Positions 23,820 to 33,366 of a stretch of 64,000 nucleotides of DNA are shown piece by piece. Position numbers and translations under genes: made by a program. The DNA is from Chloroflexota bacterium (GTDB lineage: Bacteria > Chloroflexota > Anaerolineae > Aggregatilineales > Phototrophicaceae), in NCBI GenBank assembly GCA_020161935.1, contig JAIUNI010000001.1, forward strand, positions 558,001 to 622,000, read 5' to 3'. The notes beneath the pieces are model-generated. The model was not told where the DNA came from. It saw only the letters and a program-made list of their open reading frames with translations, and did not search any database. Every line of letters begins with the position of its first letter. Positions within the stretch are counted from its first letter, which is position 1.

Positions 23820-25474
23820 GGCAGTGGTTGCGGCGCGGGGTTTTCCTCGCGCCACTGCTATTCCTCGCGCTGTTTTTTATTTACCCGCTGCTGACGATCT
23901 TCGGCGTGAGTCTGGTGCCGGAGGGGCAGCTTGACCTCAGCGGGTTTTTGCGGCTCGTCACGACTGATTATTACCTGAATACGCTGCTTTTTACGTTGGG
24001 GCAGGCGATTCTTTCGACGGCGCTGACGCTGGCACTGGCGCTGCCGAGCGCGTATGTGTTCACGCGATACTCGTTTCGGGGAAAGTCGCTGTTTTTGTCG
24101 TTGGCGACGCTGCCATTCGTACTGCCGACGGTGGTGGTGGCGGCGGCGTTTTCGTCGTTAATTGGGCCACGCGGGCTTCTCAACACCTTTCTGATGCCGA
24201 CGTTCGGATTGGCTGCGCCGCCGATTGCGCTTGACCGCACTTTGACAATTATCCTGATTGTGCATGTTTTCTATAATTATGCGGTCGCGCTGCGGATTAT
24301 TGTGGGGTTTTGGGCGAACCAGAACCCGCGCATTGAGCAGGCCGCACGGGTTCTGGGGGCCAGCGGTTGGCGGTTGTGGTGGCAGATTTGGCTGCCGATT
24401 TTGCGGCCGGCGATTACGGCGGCGGGTATCCTCGTTTTCATCTTCACCTTCACCAGTTTTGGGGTTGTCCTGCTGCTGGGCGGCCCGCGTTTTGCCACGC
24501 TTGAGGTGGAGATTTACCGCCAGACGGTGAACCTATTTAATCTGCCTGTCGCGGCGGCGCTGTCATTGGTGCAGATCGTGCTGATGTTCGCGTTTATGCT
24601 GGTGTATACGCGCTTGCAGCGGCGGTTGACCACAGACGTGACACGGGTGGCAAATGTGGCTAAAGCGCCGACAACGCGGCGGGAAAAGGCGGTTGTCGCG
24701 GTTAACCTACTGTTGATCGCGATTTTATTATTCGCACCGCTAATTTCGCTGGTGGCGGCTTCAGTTCGAAGCGATCAGGGAATAACGTTGCAGTTTTATC
24801 GACAGCTCAGTTCAAATCCGCGTGGGTCGATCTTGTTCGTGCCACCAGTGCAAGCGATTGGTAACTCGCTGTTGTTCGCGGTGGTGACGACTGTCCTCGC
24901 GCTGGCGCTGGGGTTGATTACGGCATACTTGGTTTCAGGGCGGGTGACACGGTGGTCACGACTGCTCGACCCACTGTTCATGCTGCCGCTGGCGACAAGC
25001 GCGGTCACACTCGGATTCGGGTACATTATTTCGCTGGATAAGCCACCGCTGAATTTGCGAAGTTCGGCGCTGCTGATCCCAATTGCTCATACACTGGTGG
25101 CAATGCCGTTTGTGGTGCGTAACTTGCTACCGGCGCTGCGAACGATACCGCCGAGTTACCAAGAGGCGGCGCGGGTACTGGGTGCTTCGGGGTGGCAGGT
25201 GTGGCGGTTGATCGACCTGCCACTCATCAGCCGCGCGATGCTGGTGGGAGCGACGTTTGCGTTTACGACGAGTATGGGCGAGTTTGGTGCGTCGCTGTTT
25301 GTGGCGAGGCCGGATACGCCGACGATACCGATTGTTATCTTCCGGTTGTTGAGCCAACCGGGGGCGTTGAATTATGGGCAAGCGCTGGCGATGAGCAGTT
25401 TGTTATTGATTGTTTCGGCGCTGGGTTTTGTGTTGATCGAGCGATTAGGCGCGGCTGGCGTGGGGGAGTTCTGA
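23795..25474 (+). CDS. thiP: Thiamine ABC transporter permease (two fused domains)
   Basis: The 559-residue protein has about 12 transmembrane segments in two homologous halves. Each carries the EAA loop that contacts the ATPase: EQAARVLGASGWRLWWQIWLP in the first half and YQEAARVLGASGWQVWRLIDLP in the second. This is the ThiP/FbpB type of fused permease. The start at ATG 23795 lies 25 bp inside thiB and lacks a clear ribosome binding site, so it probably relies on coupling. Its stop overlaps the ATPase start by one base. Confidence 0.93.
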   Translation: MDRNRPPLGQWLRRGVFLAPLLFLALFFIYPLLTIFGVSLVPEGQLDLSGFLRLVTTDYYLNTLLFTLGQAILSTALTLALALPSAYVFTRYSFRGKSLFLSLATLPFVLPTVVVAAAFSSLIGPRGLLNTFLMPTFGLAAPPIALDRTLTIILIVHVFYNYAVALRIIVGFWANQNPRIEQAARVLGASGWRLWWQIWLPILRPAITAAGILVFIFTFTSFGVVLLLGGPRFATLEVEIYRQTVNLFNLPVAAALSLVQIVLMFAFMLVYTRLQRRLTTDVTRVANVAKAPTTRREKAVVAVNLLLIAILLFAPLISLVAASVRSDQGITLQFYRQLSSNPRGSILFVPPVQAIGNSLLFAVVTTVLALALGLITAYLVSGRVTRWSRLLDPLFMLPLATSAVTLGFGYIISLDKPPLNLRSSALLIPIAHTLVAMPFVVRNLLPALRTIPPSYQEAARVLGASGWQVWRLIDLPLISRAMLVGATFAFTTSMGEFGASLFVARPDTPTIPIVIFRLLSQPGALNYGQALAMSSLLLIVSALGFVLIERLGAAGVGEF

Positions 25475-26502
25475 TGCTGGAGGTACGAGATGTCTATCGC
25501 GCGTTTGGCACGCAGCCTGTTTTGCGCGGTATTGATTTGACGATTGCTGACCATGAGATTGTTTGTTTGCTGGGGCCGAGTGGCTGCGGGAAAACAACGC
25601 TGCTGCGGATTGTCGCAGGGCTAGAACAGCCTGACCGGGGTGCGGTGCTGCTGGATGGGCAGAATATCGCCAGTATGCCGACGCACCGACGCGGCTTTGG
25701 GTTGATGTTTCAGGACTTTGCTTTATTCCCACACATGACGGTGGCTGAAAACGTCGCATTCGGCCTTCGAATGCAAAATATGGGCAAGGCTGAACAGAAG
25801 CGGCGTGTGGCGGAAATGTTGGATTTGGTGGGGCTTGCGGGTTTCGAGCAGCGGGATGTGGCGCGGCTTTCGGGCGGGGAGCGGCAGCGAGTGGCGCTGG
25901 CACGCAGCCTTGCGCCAAACCCGAAGCTGTTGATGCTGGACGAGCCGCTCGGATCGCTGGACGCTATTTTGCGCGAGGAACTGCTGGTTGAACTGCGGCA
26001 TATTATCAAGCAGGTGGGATTGACGGCGATTTATGTGACGCATGACCAGCATGAGGCATTCGCGATTGCTGACCGCATCGCCGTAATGAACAAGGGGCGT
26101 GTTGAGCAGTTCGCTCCACCACTTGAACTCTATCAACATCCAACATCTGAGTTTGTCGCACGGTTTCTCGGACTGGATAATGTGATTCCGGTTGAAAGCC
26201 AAGCTGATGGGCGGGCGCAAACACCGCTGGGTACGTTTGCGGTAAAAGGGCAAGCACAAAGCCTGTTACTGCATACCGATTATCTGTCGTTGACTTCATC
26301 AAGCGATAACGATGTGAAAATTCCGGCTGAGGTTGTTCAAGTGGTGTTCCAAGGGGATGTGTACCGCCTGACGCTGCGGCATGATTCCGGCATACTGTTG
26401 ACTGTCAAAATTCCCAGCACGGCTCCTGTTCCACAGGGGGGCGATGGTGTGACGGTTTACGTGCCAGATCGCGCGGTTTTGCCATTGGTGGGTGAGGGGT
26501 AA
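25474..26502 (+). CDS. thiQ: Thiamine ABC transporter ATP-binding protein
   Basis: The 342-residue ABC ATPase has Walker A GPSGCGKT at 34-41, signature LSGGERQRVALARSL, Walker B LLMLDEP and the switch VTHDQHEAFA. A C-terminal TOBE-like extension of about 100 residues (from about 240) is longer than in enteric ThiQ and closer to FbpC/PotA types. The start is ATG 25474 in a TGATG junction, preceded by GGGGGAG. It energises the ThiP permease. The C-terminal domain may carry regulatory ligand binding. Confidence 0.92.
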   Translation: MLEVRDVYRAFGTQPVLRGIDLTIADHEIVCLLGPSGCGKTTLLRIVAGLEQPDRGAVLLDGQNIASMPTHRRGFGLMFQDFALFPHMTVAENVAFGLRMQNMGKAEQKRRVAEMLDLVGLAGFEQRDVARLSGGERQRVALARSLAPNPKLLMLDEPLGSLDAILREELLVELRHIIKQVGLTAIYVTHDQHEAFAIADRIAVMNKGRVEQFAPPLELYQHPTSEFVARFLGLDNVIPVESQADGRAQTPLGTFAVKGQAQSLLLHTDYLSLTSSSDNDVKIPAEVVQVVFQGDVYRLTLRHDSGILLTVKIPSTAPVPQGGDGVTVYVPDRAVLPLVGEG

Positions 26503-26531
26503 TAAAAAGACCGCTCAAATGAGCGGCCTTT
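26503..26531 (-). terminator. Terminator between thiQ and gyrB, strongest for gyrB
   Basis: CCGCTCA / TGAGCGG forms a tight hairpin (26511-26526). On the minus strand it is followed by TCTTTTTATT, ending gyrB. On the plus strand the T-run is weaker, so it may also help end the thi operon. Confidence 0.8.
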
Positions 26532-26552
26532 GATGTTAGATGGGGGACGTGG

Positions 26553-28532
26553 TTATACGTCGAGGTTGCGAACGCTCTTGGCGTGCGTTTGGATGAAGCG
26601 GCGGCGCGGTGGCACGCTGCTGCCCATGAGCATGTCAAACACGCGGTCAGCTTCGGCTGCATCTTCAATCGTGACTTGCAGGAGGGTGCGCGTGGCGGGG
26701 TCCATCGTTGTTTCCCATAGTTGATCCGGGTTCATTTCACCCAAACCTTTGTACCGCTGCACACCCACTTTGTCCGGCTGATCGTACTTCTTGAGCGCAC
26801 GCGCCAGAATATCGGGTTCGGACATACCGGCTTCGGGGTACACATATTCCATCTTTTTACCGCTCTTGAGCAGGTAAATGGGCGGCTGCGCGATGTAGAG
26901 ATGCCCTTCCGCAATGATGGCTTGCATGTGGCGGAAGAAGAACGTCAGCAGCAGGGTACGAATGTGGCTACCATCGACATCGGCATCGGTCATGATGATG
27001 ACGCGACCATAGCGCAAGTTTTCGACCGAGAAGTCTTCGGCGATACCTGTACCGAGGGTCGAGATAAGCGCCTTAATTTCGTTACTGTCCAGCACTTTAT
27101 CCATGCGGGCGCGTTCGGTATTCAAAATCTTACCACGCAGCGGCAGGATGGCCTGAAAATGACGGTCACGACCTTGCTTGGCGGAACCACCAGCGCTATC
27201 ACCTTCGACGATGTAAATTTCCGCGCCTTCACCTTTTTGCGAGCAATCCGCCAGCTTACCGGGGAGGGTGGTGCTTTCGAGCAGGCTTGGGCCGCTGCGA
27301 ACCAAATCACGCGCTTTACGAGCCGCTTCACGAGCGCGCATACTGGTCATGCACTTGTCAACAATGCGCCGTGCTTCACGCGGGTTATCTTCAAGATACT
27401 CGTTGAAGGCTTCGGTAACGACCTGCGAAACTGCTCCCTGAACTTCAGGATTAATCAGCTTGACTTTCGTCTGGCTTTCAAATGAAGGGCCGGGATGTTT
27501 GATACTTACAATAGTTGTGATGCCTTCAAGCGTATCTGCGCCTGAAAAATTGGGATCTTTCTCTTTTAAAATCCCAGCTTTACGCGCATAACGGTTGATC
27601 ACACCGGTAATGGCTGATCTCAAACCAGTAAGATGTGTACCACCGTCGGGTGTGTTGATTGTATTTGCGAAAGCCATTTCAACCACATTGGCCGAATCGT
27701 TGTATTGAAATGCGACTTCTACGCCAATTGAGTAAGCAGGCTTTCCTTCAGGCGTAAATTCCACGTCTCTTTCAATATGTACGGGGTCATGCAGCGGTCT
27801 ACGATTGCGGTTTAGATAGCGGACATAAGAATAAAGCCCACCTTCAAAGTAGAATGTTAATTCGCGTGGAATAGGTCGCACCCGCTCATCGCGCAGAGTA
27901 ATCGCAACTCTGCGTGTAACAAAGGTCATTTCGCGAAAACGCTGTGCCAACCACTCAAAGTCAAAGTCATTCTGATCCATGATTGTAAAATCAGGACGGA
28001 AAGTTTGTAGTGTTCCTGTATGTTCGTCTGGGGTTAATTTGCGGATTTTTTTCAATTCTTCTGTCGGGCGACCCCGACGAAAAGACTGTTCCCACAAGTA
28101 ACCGTCGCGGAATACATTCGTTCTCATTTGCTCTGAAAGTGCGTTTACTGCGGATACGCCGACACCATGTAAACCACCGCTAACCTTGTAAGCGCCACTT
28201 CCGAATTTGCCACCTGCGCCAATTACAGTCATGACGACTTCTACGGTGCTTTTGCCCTTATCCTTATTCATACCAACAGGAATACCACCACCATTATCTT
28301 GTACCGATACGACATTATCATCTGCTAATGTCACCGTAATTCGATCACATCGTCCCGCTAGTGCTTCGTCAACAGAATTGTCGACAACTTCATAAACGAG
28401 ATGATGAAGTGCTTTTTTATCAACACCGCCTACATACATGCCGGGACGTAAACGCACATGATCAATTGGCTCTAATGCGCGTACGTCCTCATCACTTTGT
28501 TGTCTGATTTGCGCGGTATCTTGATCCGCCAT
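26553..28532 (-). CDS. gyrB: DNA gyrase subunit B
   Basis: The 659-residue protein is full-length. The GHKL ATPase has [13 protein letters not shown], the N-box DNGGGIP, and [15 protein letters not shown]. The transducer domain has QTKVKLIN. The TOPRIM domain has EGDSAGGSA and DADVDGSH. It ends with [19 protein letters not shown], and the C-terminus NLDV is typical of GyrB. It drives negative supercoiling with GyrA, which is not in the window. The gene is monocistronic between its own promoter and terminator. The 5' half looks somewhat more AT-rich by eye than the 3' half. Confidence 0.97.
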   Translation of the reverse strand: MADQDTAQIRQQSDEDVRALEPIDHVRLRPGMYVGGVDKKALHHLVYEVVDNSVDEALAGRCDRITVTLADDNVVSVQDNGGGIPVGMNKDKGKSTVEVVMTVIGAGGKFGSGAYKVSGGLHGVGVSAVNALSEQMRTNVFRDGYLWEQSFRRGRPTEELKKIRKLTPDEHTGTLQTFRPDFTIMDQNDFDFEWLAQRFREMTFVTRRVAITLRDERVRPIPRELTFYFEGGLYSYVRYLNRNRRPLHDPVHIERDVEFTPEGKPAYSIGVEVAFQYNDSANVVEMAFANTINTPDGGTHLTGLRSAITGVINRYARKAGILKEKDPNFSGADTLEGITTIVSIKHPGPSFESQTKVKLINPEVQGAVSQVVTEAFNEYLEDNPREARRIVDKCMTSMRAREAARKARDLVRSGPSLLESTTLPGKLADCSQKGEGAEIYIVEGDSAGGSAKQGRDRHFQAILPLRGKILNTERARMDKVLDSNEIKALISTLGTGIAEDFSVENLRYGRVIIMTDADVDGSHIRTLLLTFFFRHMQAIIAEGHLYIAQPPIYLLKSGKKMEYVYPEAGMSEPDILARALKKYDQPDKVGVQRYKGLGEMNPDQLWETTMDPATRTLLQVTIEDAAEADRVFDMLMGSSVPPRRRFIQTHAKSVRNLDV

Positions 28533-28615
28533 AACAGCTCCTTGATTCTCGAATCAATTGTGTGGAATTCTGCTTGTCTATTCGGGGAATGTCCGTAGAC
28601 TCTTCATTGATATAT

Positions 28616-28644
28616 ATTATACTGTAGAACGTGGTTAAGAACAA
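28616..28644 (-). promoter_or_regulatory. Promoter for gyrB
   Basis: TTGTTC (28644-28639) and TATAAT (28621-28616) are 17 bp apart on the minus strand, identical to the alaS promoter. The 5' leader is about 80 nt. The surrounding 28533-28787 gap holds nothing else that I recognise. Confidence 0.6.
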
Positions 28645-28787
28645 TCCTGTTTGGTAGAACAAATGATTAATAATCAGGTTGTAGAATAGTCAATGTGCCA
28701 TTCGTTTGAAGGCGGTCAAAGGGTTTAGGATAACGGACGATCAATCGGTCATCTGGCTTCCACACCACGTCTGCTTGCGCGGCGTTC

Positions 28788-28816
28788 TTGACACTGTTTG
28801 ACAGGCGCTTTACAAT
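28788..28816 (+). promoter_or_regulatory. Promoter for tRNA-Arg
   Basis: A perfect TTGACA (28788-28793) and TACAAT (28811-28816) are separated by 17 bp, about 10 bp before the tRNA. Confidence 0.8.
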
Positions 28817-28826
28817 CCTGTGCAAT

Positions 28827-28899
28827 GCCCCCGTAGCTCAGGGGATAGAGCAGCGGTCTTCTAAACCGTTGGTCGGGAGTTCGAATCTCTCTGGGGGCA
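28827..28899 (+). tRNA. tRNA-Arg (anticodon TCT)
   Basis: The 73-nt cloverleaf has a 7-bp acceptor stem with GCCCCCG facing TGGGGGC (last pair G-T). The D-loop segment is AGCTCAGGGGATAGAGC. The anticodon loop CTTCTAA reads TCT, and the T-loop is TTCGAAT. The discriminator is A and CCA is not encoded. It decodes AGA/AGG. Confidence 0.95.
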
Positions 28900-28905
28900 C
28901 TGACT

Positions 28906-28943
28906 AACAAAAACACCCGTTTGAATGGCGGGTGTTTTTGTTT
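28906..28943 (+). terminator. Terminator after tRNA-Arg, probably bidirectional
   Basis: A 12-bp stem CAAAAACACCCG / CGGGTGTTTTTG has a 9-nt loop. A-runs and T-runs on both sides allow it to end the tRNA on the plus strand and the BTAD gene on the minus strand. Confidence 0.88.
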
Positions 28944-28947
28944 ACCA

Positions 28948-30219
28948 CTAGGCGATAATGTTCTGATATACCTCGGCAGTTTCGGCAGCAGGGGTGCGCC
29001 CTTCACGCCGGAGATCATCACTCAAGCGCTGGTAGTGGGCGGCGGCTTCGCTGCGGCGACCCAGTTTGGCGTAGAGTTTCATGACTTCACGGTGGATGTT
29101 TTCGCGCGTACCGTCGTCAGCGAGGACACGCTGGAACAAGCCGAGCGCGTGTTCAGGACGATCTTCTTCCAATCGGATATAAGCCACTTCGGACAGTGCT
29201 TCGAGATAGCCTGATTTAAAATCGTTGCGGCGGCTCAAAATCCACTTGTCGGTGTGGCCTTGAAGGAACGGGCCGCGATAGAGATCAATGGCACGCTGCC
29301 ATGATGCGAGACGTTCAGATGCAATATCGGTACGGCCATTCATCAGGGCGGTCGCAAAATCGATTGTATCATAGCGGATTGCCATATCGGGGTTGACACG
29401 ATAGTAGCCGCCGTCATGCACAAGGACATCCATATCCAGCGCTTTATGCAAGCGGCGTTTGGTCACATGGAACACGTTGACGGCTTGATCCATGTGAAGT
29501 TCCGGCCAGAATGCCTGACAAATTTCGGAACGGGTGACAATCGGACGATCCAAGGCGAAGAAGAAAAGGAGACGCGGTAAGTGGCCTTCCCACGTGTCGA
29601 TCATGTTGCCGTCGAGTAAAACCTGCCCCGGCCCGAAGGCAAAAATTTCCAGTTTGTGCTTGCCGGTCGTTTCTGAACGGTAGAAGTTATCTTTGATGAG
29701 CAGGTCGTCCTCAAGCAAGATCGCCCGTTTTTGCGCGATGAGGGACACCCACGGGAGGCGGGGCAACGTGCGACCATTGATGATGAACGTGCAATTATGC
29801 CCCGTGTTTGAGACCAATTTCTCGAAAAACATTTGAATATCGTCCGCGCTATCACTGCGGTCGTACTCATCCAAAATGAGGTAGAAGGGCTTGTCATCGA
29901 CTTCTGCGAGGTCTTTGGCGAACGCTTCGGCCAACGCATCAAAGTTCTTTGCATCATTTGGCGGTAAGATATTAGTGTGGCGGCCAAAGGTCGGATACTG
30001 GTTGGCAAGATCATGTGTTAGACCAGCGATGAGTGACCGCAAGTCTAAATCATCCGGGTCCATGGCATAGTACAGAACTTTTCGGCTTGTGGTACCAAGA
30101 ATTTTCGCGATGAGTACCGAGCGATAGCGGCTGCGAGGGTGCAGCAGAATCAGCCGTGAACCTTCCGTTTGTTCCTGAAATGTCTGATAGGTAACATTTA
30201 TGAGGTCATTTAAGTTCAT
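28948..30219 (-). CDS. BTAD-domain transcriptional regulator with degenerate ATPase-like N-terminus
   Basis: The 423-residue protein has three parts. The N-terminal ~190 residues resemble a STAND/MalT-like NTPase with a Walker-B-like FYLILDEYDR, but no GxxGxGK loop is visible. An OmpR-like winged helix spans about 195-280 (FAFGPGQVLLDGNMIDTWEG, VFHVTKRRLHKAL). A C-terminal bacterial transcriptional activator domain follows (RAIDLYRGPFLQG, ALGLFQRVLADDGTRENIHREVMKLYAKLGR). It probably binds DNA and senses an unknown partner without ATP hydrolysis. It is divergent from a small membrane protein gene. Confidence 0.85.
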   Translation of the reverse strand: MNLNDLINVTYQTFQEQTEGSRLILLHPRSRYRSVLIAKILGTTSRKVLYYAMDPDDLDLRSLIAGLTHDLANQYPTFGRHTNILPPNDAKNFDALAEAFAKDLAEVDDKPFYLILDEYDRSDSADDIQMFFEKLVSNTGHNCTFIINGRTLPRLPWVSLIAQKRAILLEDDLLIKDNFYRSETTGKHKLEIFAFGPGQVLLDGNMIDTWEGHLPRLLFFFALDRPIVTRSEICQAFWPELHMDQAVNVFHVTKRRLHKALDMDVLVHDGGYYRVNPDMAIRYDTIDFATALMNGRTDIASERLASWQRAIDLYRGPFLQGHTDKWILSRRNDFKSGYLEALSEVAYIRLEEDRPEHALGLFQRVLADDGTRENIHREVMKLYAKLGRRSEAAAHYQRLSDDLRREGRTPAAETAEVYQNIIA

Positions 30220-30339
30220 AGTATTTTCACTTTTTGAAAGGCCCCAATAGCATGGATGGTAATAATTGTAACATCAATTAATACAACTTGCTAATCAAAG
30301 CGTATAATGTACTTACATCGGTGGATTTGGAGGCAAAAA

Positions 30340-30894
30340 GTGCAACGTCCCCCTCGACCTTTTGGCGTAACACTGGCGATACTGGCGAGTGTGATCCTGT
30401 TTTCGATTTTCCCACTCATTCAGGTGGGGATGCTCGCAGTGGTGCAGCTTCACTTTTCCAGAGTTCAATTTGAAGAAGCTGAGTTGCAGCCTATGTTTAT
30501 GGGCGCGGATATTCTGGGTGTACCGGAGTGGCGTATTATTCTTCAAGCGGTCATCGCGATCATTTTTCTGGTGATTGCATTTTTCGCGTGGCGAGGACGA
30601 CCGCCAGTGATGCGATACGTCTTAATTGCAAGCTGTATACTGTTGACGTTGTACAGTGTGGTTAGCGCTGTGATTGTACAGGCGGGACAATACAATCAAG
30701 AATTTGGGGCAAGCTCTATCGACTCGGTACTGGTTTCGGTAGCGTTGGGGCAGTTTGGTCTCGGCATACTGGTGACATTATATGTCATCTGGTACTTGAA
30801 CCGCGGGCCAGCACGCGCGTTTTACCGCGGGTATTACTTACCGATGCCTGATGGTTCGACGGATGCGGTTGGCGAACTCAGCCACAGCGCGTAG
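30340..30894 (+). CDS. Four-helix membrane protein, unknown function
   Basis: The 184-residue protein has four hydrophobic segments (about 11-33, 65-84, 95-116, 136-156) and an extracytoplasmic loop rich in Glu (VQFEEAELQPMF). GTG at 30340 is chosen because GGAGG lies 6 nt upstream. The longer ATG frame at 30307 overlaps a TATAAT (30303-30308) likely to be the promoter -10. I do not recognise the family. It is divergent from the BTAD regulator, which may control it. Confidence 0.75.
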   Translation: MQRPPRPFGVTLAILASVILFSIFPLIQVGMLAVVQLHFSRVQFEEAELQPMFMGADILGVPEWRIILQAVIAIIFLVIAFFAWRGRPPVMRYVLIASCILLTLYSVVSAVIVQAGQYNQEFGASSIDSVLVSVALGQFGLGILVTLYVIWYLNRGPARAFYRGYYLPMPDGSTDAVGELSHSA

Positions 30895-30904
30895 CACACA
30901 AAAT

Positions 30905-30935
30905 AAAAAACCCGGCTTCATCAACCGGGTTTATG
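30905..30935. terminator. Bidirectional terminator
   Basis: AAACCCGG / CCGGGTTT forms an 8-bp stem with a 9-nt loop, with an A-run before and T-rich sequence after. It separates the convergent membrane protein and acyl-CoA ligase genes. Confidence 0.8.
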
Positions 30936-30944
30936 TTTTAAGCG

Positions 30945-32708
30945 TTAGAGGCTTTTTTCGCGGTCTGACATTTCCATTTGGATAAGTTCGCGGCGGAGCG
31001 TCTTCCCGACGGTGGTCTTTGGCAGCTCTTTGATAAAGCTGATGCGCGTCGGCACTTCGTAACGGGCGAGGTGCTTGGCGCAGTGGTCGATGAGTTCTTT
31101 CTCGGTGGCGCTTTGGTCGGCGCGGAGGACAACCCACGCTTTCAGGGCTTCCTGTCCAGATTTATCCCGATCAGGGTGAGGGATTGCGGCGACACCGACT
31201 TCCATGACGGCGGGATGATCCGCCAAGACTTTCTCGATGACGTTGGGGTAGACGTTGAAGCCACCGATCAGCGCCATGTCCTTCTTACGGTCAACAATAT
31301 AGAAGTAGCCGTCTTCGTCCATGCGCCCGATGTCGCCGGAATAGACGAACAGCTTGCCATCTTTTTCGCGCAAGACGTTCGAGGTTTCGGTAGGCATTCC
31401 GTGATAGCCGACCATCACCTGCGGGCCAGACATGATGATTTCGCCAATTTCGCCAATTGGAACTTCGGTTACACCATCGTCCAAGCTGACAATGCGAACA
31501 TCCATATCCGGTAGCGGAAGACCGATTGAACCGGTACGGTTTTCGCCCTTAAGGGGGTTACAATGGCTGGCGGTCGGGGTTTCGCTCATGCCGAAGCCTT
31601 CACGCAGCGCACCACCGGTAATGCGCTCGAACTCGATTTTCGTGGCAGGTGGCAATGGCGCGGAACCGCTGACACAAGCGCGGATAGAGCGTAAATCAAC
31701 TTTGCCGGATTTAACCAGCGGATGATTGTTGATGGCGTTATAGAGCGCTGGCACACCCTGAAACAACGTTGGCTTGAAATGGTTGATGTTATCCAACACG
31801 TCGGCAATATCGCGGGCGTTCGGCACGAGGACGATTTTCGCACCGAGGCCGATGGCGAGGTTGAGTACTGCGACCATACCAAAGGCGTGGAATAGGGGGA
31901 TAGCGCCTAGGAACACATCCTGCGTGGTGTGATCGCCGCCGCCTGACAGCCAAACTTTCATCTGGAGGGTGTTGGCGACGAGCGCTTTGTGGGTCGCCAT
32001 GACGGCTTTGGATACGCCGGTGGTGCCGCCTGTGTATTGAAAGAGTGCTAAATCCTTTGAAGGGTTGATGCTGACGTTGGCTTTCTTACCTGCATATTTG
32101 GTTAGTACATCCTGAAACCAGACATCACCGCTGGGCAGCGACTCGATACGGTGGCCTTCTTTTTTCTCTTTAGCGAGGGTGAATAAGAACTTCGCCGCGC
32201 CGGGAAGGTACTCTTTGACATTGGTTACGATGACGGTTTTGACTTTGGTTTTCGGCTGAACCTGTTTAATGGTGTTGTAGAACAAGCTCATAGTGATGAC
32301 GATGTTGGCATCACAGTCGTTGATTTGGAACTGCATTTTGTCCGGCGGGTAAGTGGGGTTGGTCGCGGCAACCACACCACCGGCTTTTAGCACGCCGTAG
32401 TAGCTGATGACAAAGGCGGCAATATTCGGCATGACCAGCGCGACACGATCCCCTTTTTTGAGACCCATGTCGACCAGACCGGCGGCGAGGGCATCGGAAT
32501 ACTGGTCGAGTTCGCGGTAGGATATCGAACTACTGACGCGGCCTAATACGGGGAGGTGGGCGCTGCTGATGAGAACGGCGTTGTCCGGTGTTTTCTTAAC
32601 CGCGTCTTCTAGAAAATTCTGGACGGAAATATCAGGATACGGTTCTAAGGAGGCTTTGACACCCGGATCGTAATTTTTTGTCCATAAGCGATCTGAATAA
32701 GTTGCCAT
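30945..32708 (-). CDS. Long-chain fatty acid-CoA ligase (AMP-forming)
   Basis: The 587-residue protein belongs to the ANL superfamily. It has the P-loop-like motif FQYTGGTTGVSKAVMATH. REGFGMSET is the adenylate motif, FVYSGDIGRMDEDGYFYIVDRKKD the hinge, and PKTTVGKTLRREL carries the catalytic lysine. It activates fatty acids to acyl-CoA for beta-oxidation or lipid synthesis. GGAGA precedes the ATG. A hotdog thioesterase gene lies 86 bp upstream on the same strand and probably shares the transcript, giving an activation/hydrolysis pair. Confidence 0.93.
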   Translation of the reverse strand: MATYSDRLWTKNYDPGVKASLEPYPDISVQNFLEDAVKKTPDNAVLISSAHLPVLGRVSSSISYRELDQYSDALAAGLVDMGLKKGDRVALVMPNIAAFVISYYGVLKAGGVVAATNPTYPPDKMQFQINDCDANIVITMSLFYNTIKQVQPKTKVKTVIVTNVKEYLPGAAKFLFTLAKEKKEGHRIESLPSGDVWFQDVLTKYAGKKANVSINPSKDLALFQYTGGTTGVSKAVMATHKALVANTLQMKVWLSGGGDHTTQDVFLGAIPLFHAFGMVAVLNLAIGLGAKIVLVPNARDIADVLDNINHFKPTLFQGVPALYNAINNHPLVKSGKVDLRSIRACVSGSAPLPPATKIEFERITGGALREGFGMSETPTASHCNPLKGENRTGSIGLPLPDMDVRIVSLDDGVTEVPIGEIGEIIMSGPQVMVGYHGMPTETSNVLREKDGKLFVYSGDIGRMDEDGYFYIVDRKKDMALIGGFNVYPNVIEKVLADHPAVMEVGVAAIPHPDRDKSGQEALKAWVVLRADQSATEKELIDHCAKHLARYEVPTRISFIKELPKTTVGKTLRRELIQMEMSDREKSL

Positions 32709-32794
32709 TTTGAGTCTCCAAATTCTTTTTCACTAAAATTCATAACTTCATTAATGAAAGTCAAGTATAACCAGCACGCAATTCATGTCAAAGT

Positions 32795-33208
32795 TCAAGA
32801 TGCTGCCCACGCCTTCCACGAGTCGGGTAAACGGGTGACTTGACCGCTGTGGGTGATGCAAATGTGCTTGCTGCTCCCTTGAACCAGCAGTTCGCGTGAG
32901 GCCGCATCCAAAATTTCATAAGCAAACGTTAATCCTCGGCTTTTCATTTCGGCTATCCAACAGCAGATGGTAACTTGACTGCCGTACCGCGCTGACTTGA
33001 CATAACGGGCATTGATTTCTGATACGGCGAGGTAATGACCGCTGGCTTCAAAGCTGGCATAGTCGCTGCCACGCTGCCGAGCGTAGTTGCTGCGGCCTTC
33101 CTCAAAGTAGACGATATAGCTGGCGTGGTGAATAATGCCCATCGCATCTGTTTCGGCATAACGGACGTGCAGGGTGGTTTCGGCAACAAAGACATCGGTG
33201 GAGGACAA
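32795..33208 (-). CDS. Acyl-CoA thioesterase, hotdog fold (YbgC/FadM type)
   Basis: The 137-residue protein has the 4-hydroxybenzoyl-CoA-thioesterase-type motif VRYAETDAMGIIHHASYIVYFEEGR. The Asp of ETDAMG is the expected catalytic residue. The start is TTG at 33208 with GGAG 8 nt upstream, since no ATG is available in frame. It hydrolyses acyl-CoA, and chain preference is unknown. It lies upstream of the acyl-CoA ligase and is divergent from the coiled-coil gene. Confidence 0.9.
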   Translation of the reverse strand: MSSTDVFVAETTLHVRYAETDAMGIIHHASYIVYFEEGRSNYARQRGSDYASFEASGHYLAVSEINARYVKSARYGSQVTICCWIAEMKSRGLTFAYEILDAASRELLVQGSSKHICITHSGQVTRLPDSWKAWAAS

Positions 33209-33366
33209 AAGCCTACTCCTTCGCGCACCTGATCTTGATTAGGGCAGCGAGGATAACAGACCTCAGGCAACATGCCAAGTTACGATCTTGTGGGAGCAGT
33301 GGGCAGGGGTGTGCTATAATCAGCAGTTCAACAGGTAAGTGTGAGGAAAACGCGGAGGTTGCGCGT

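Noticed and set aside
33235..33366. Upstream extension of the coiled-coil gene
   Set aside because: It lacks a ribosome binding site and overlaps the likely promoter. ATG 33367 has a well-spaced GGAGG.
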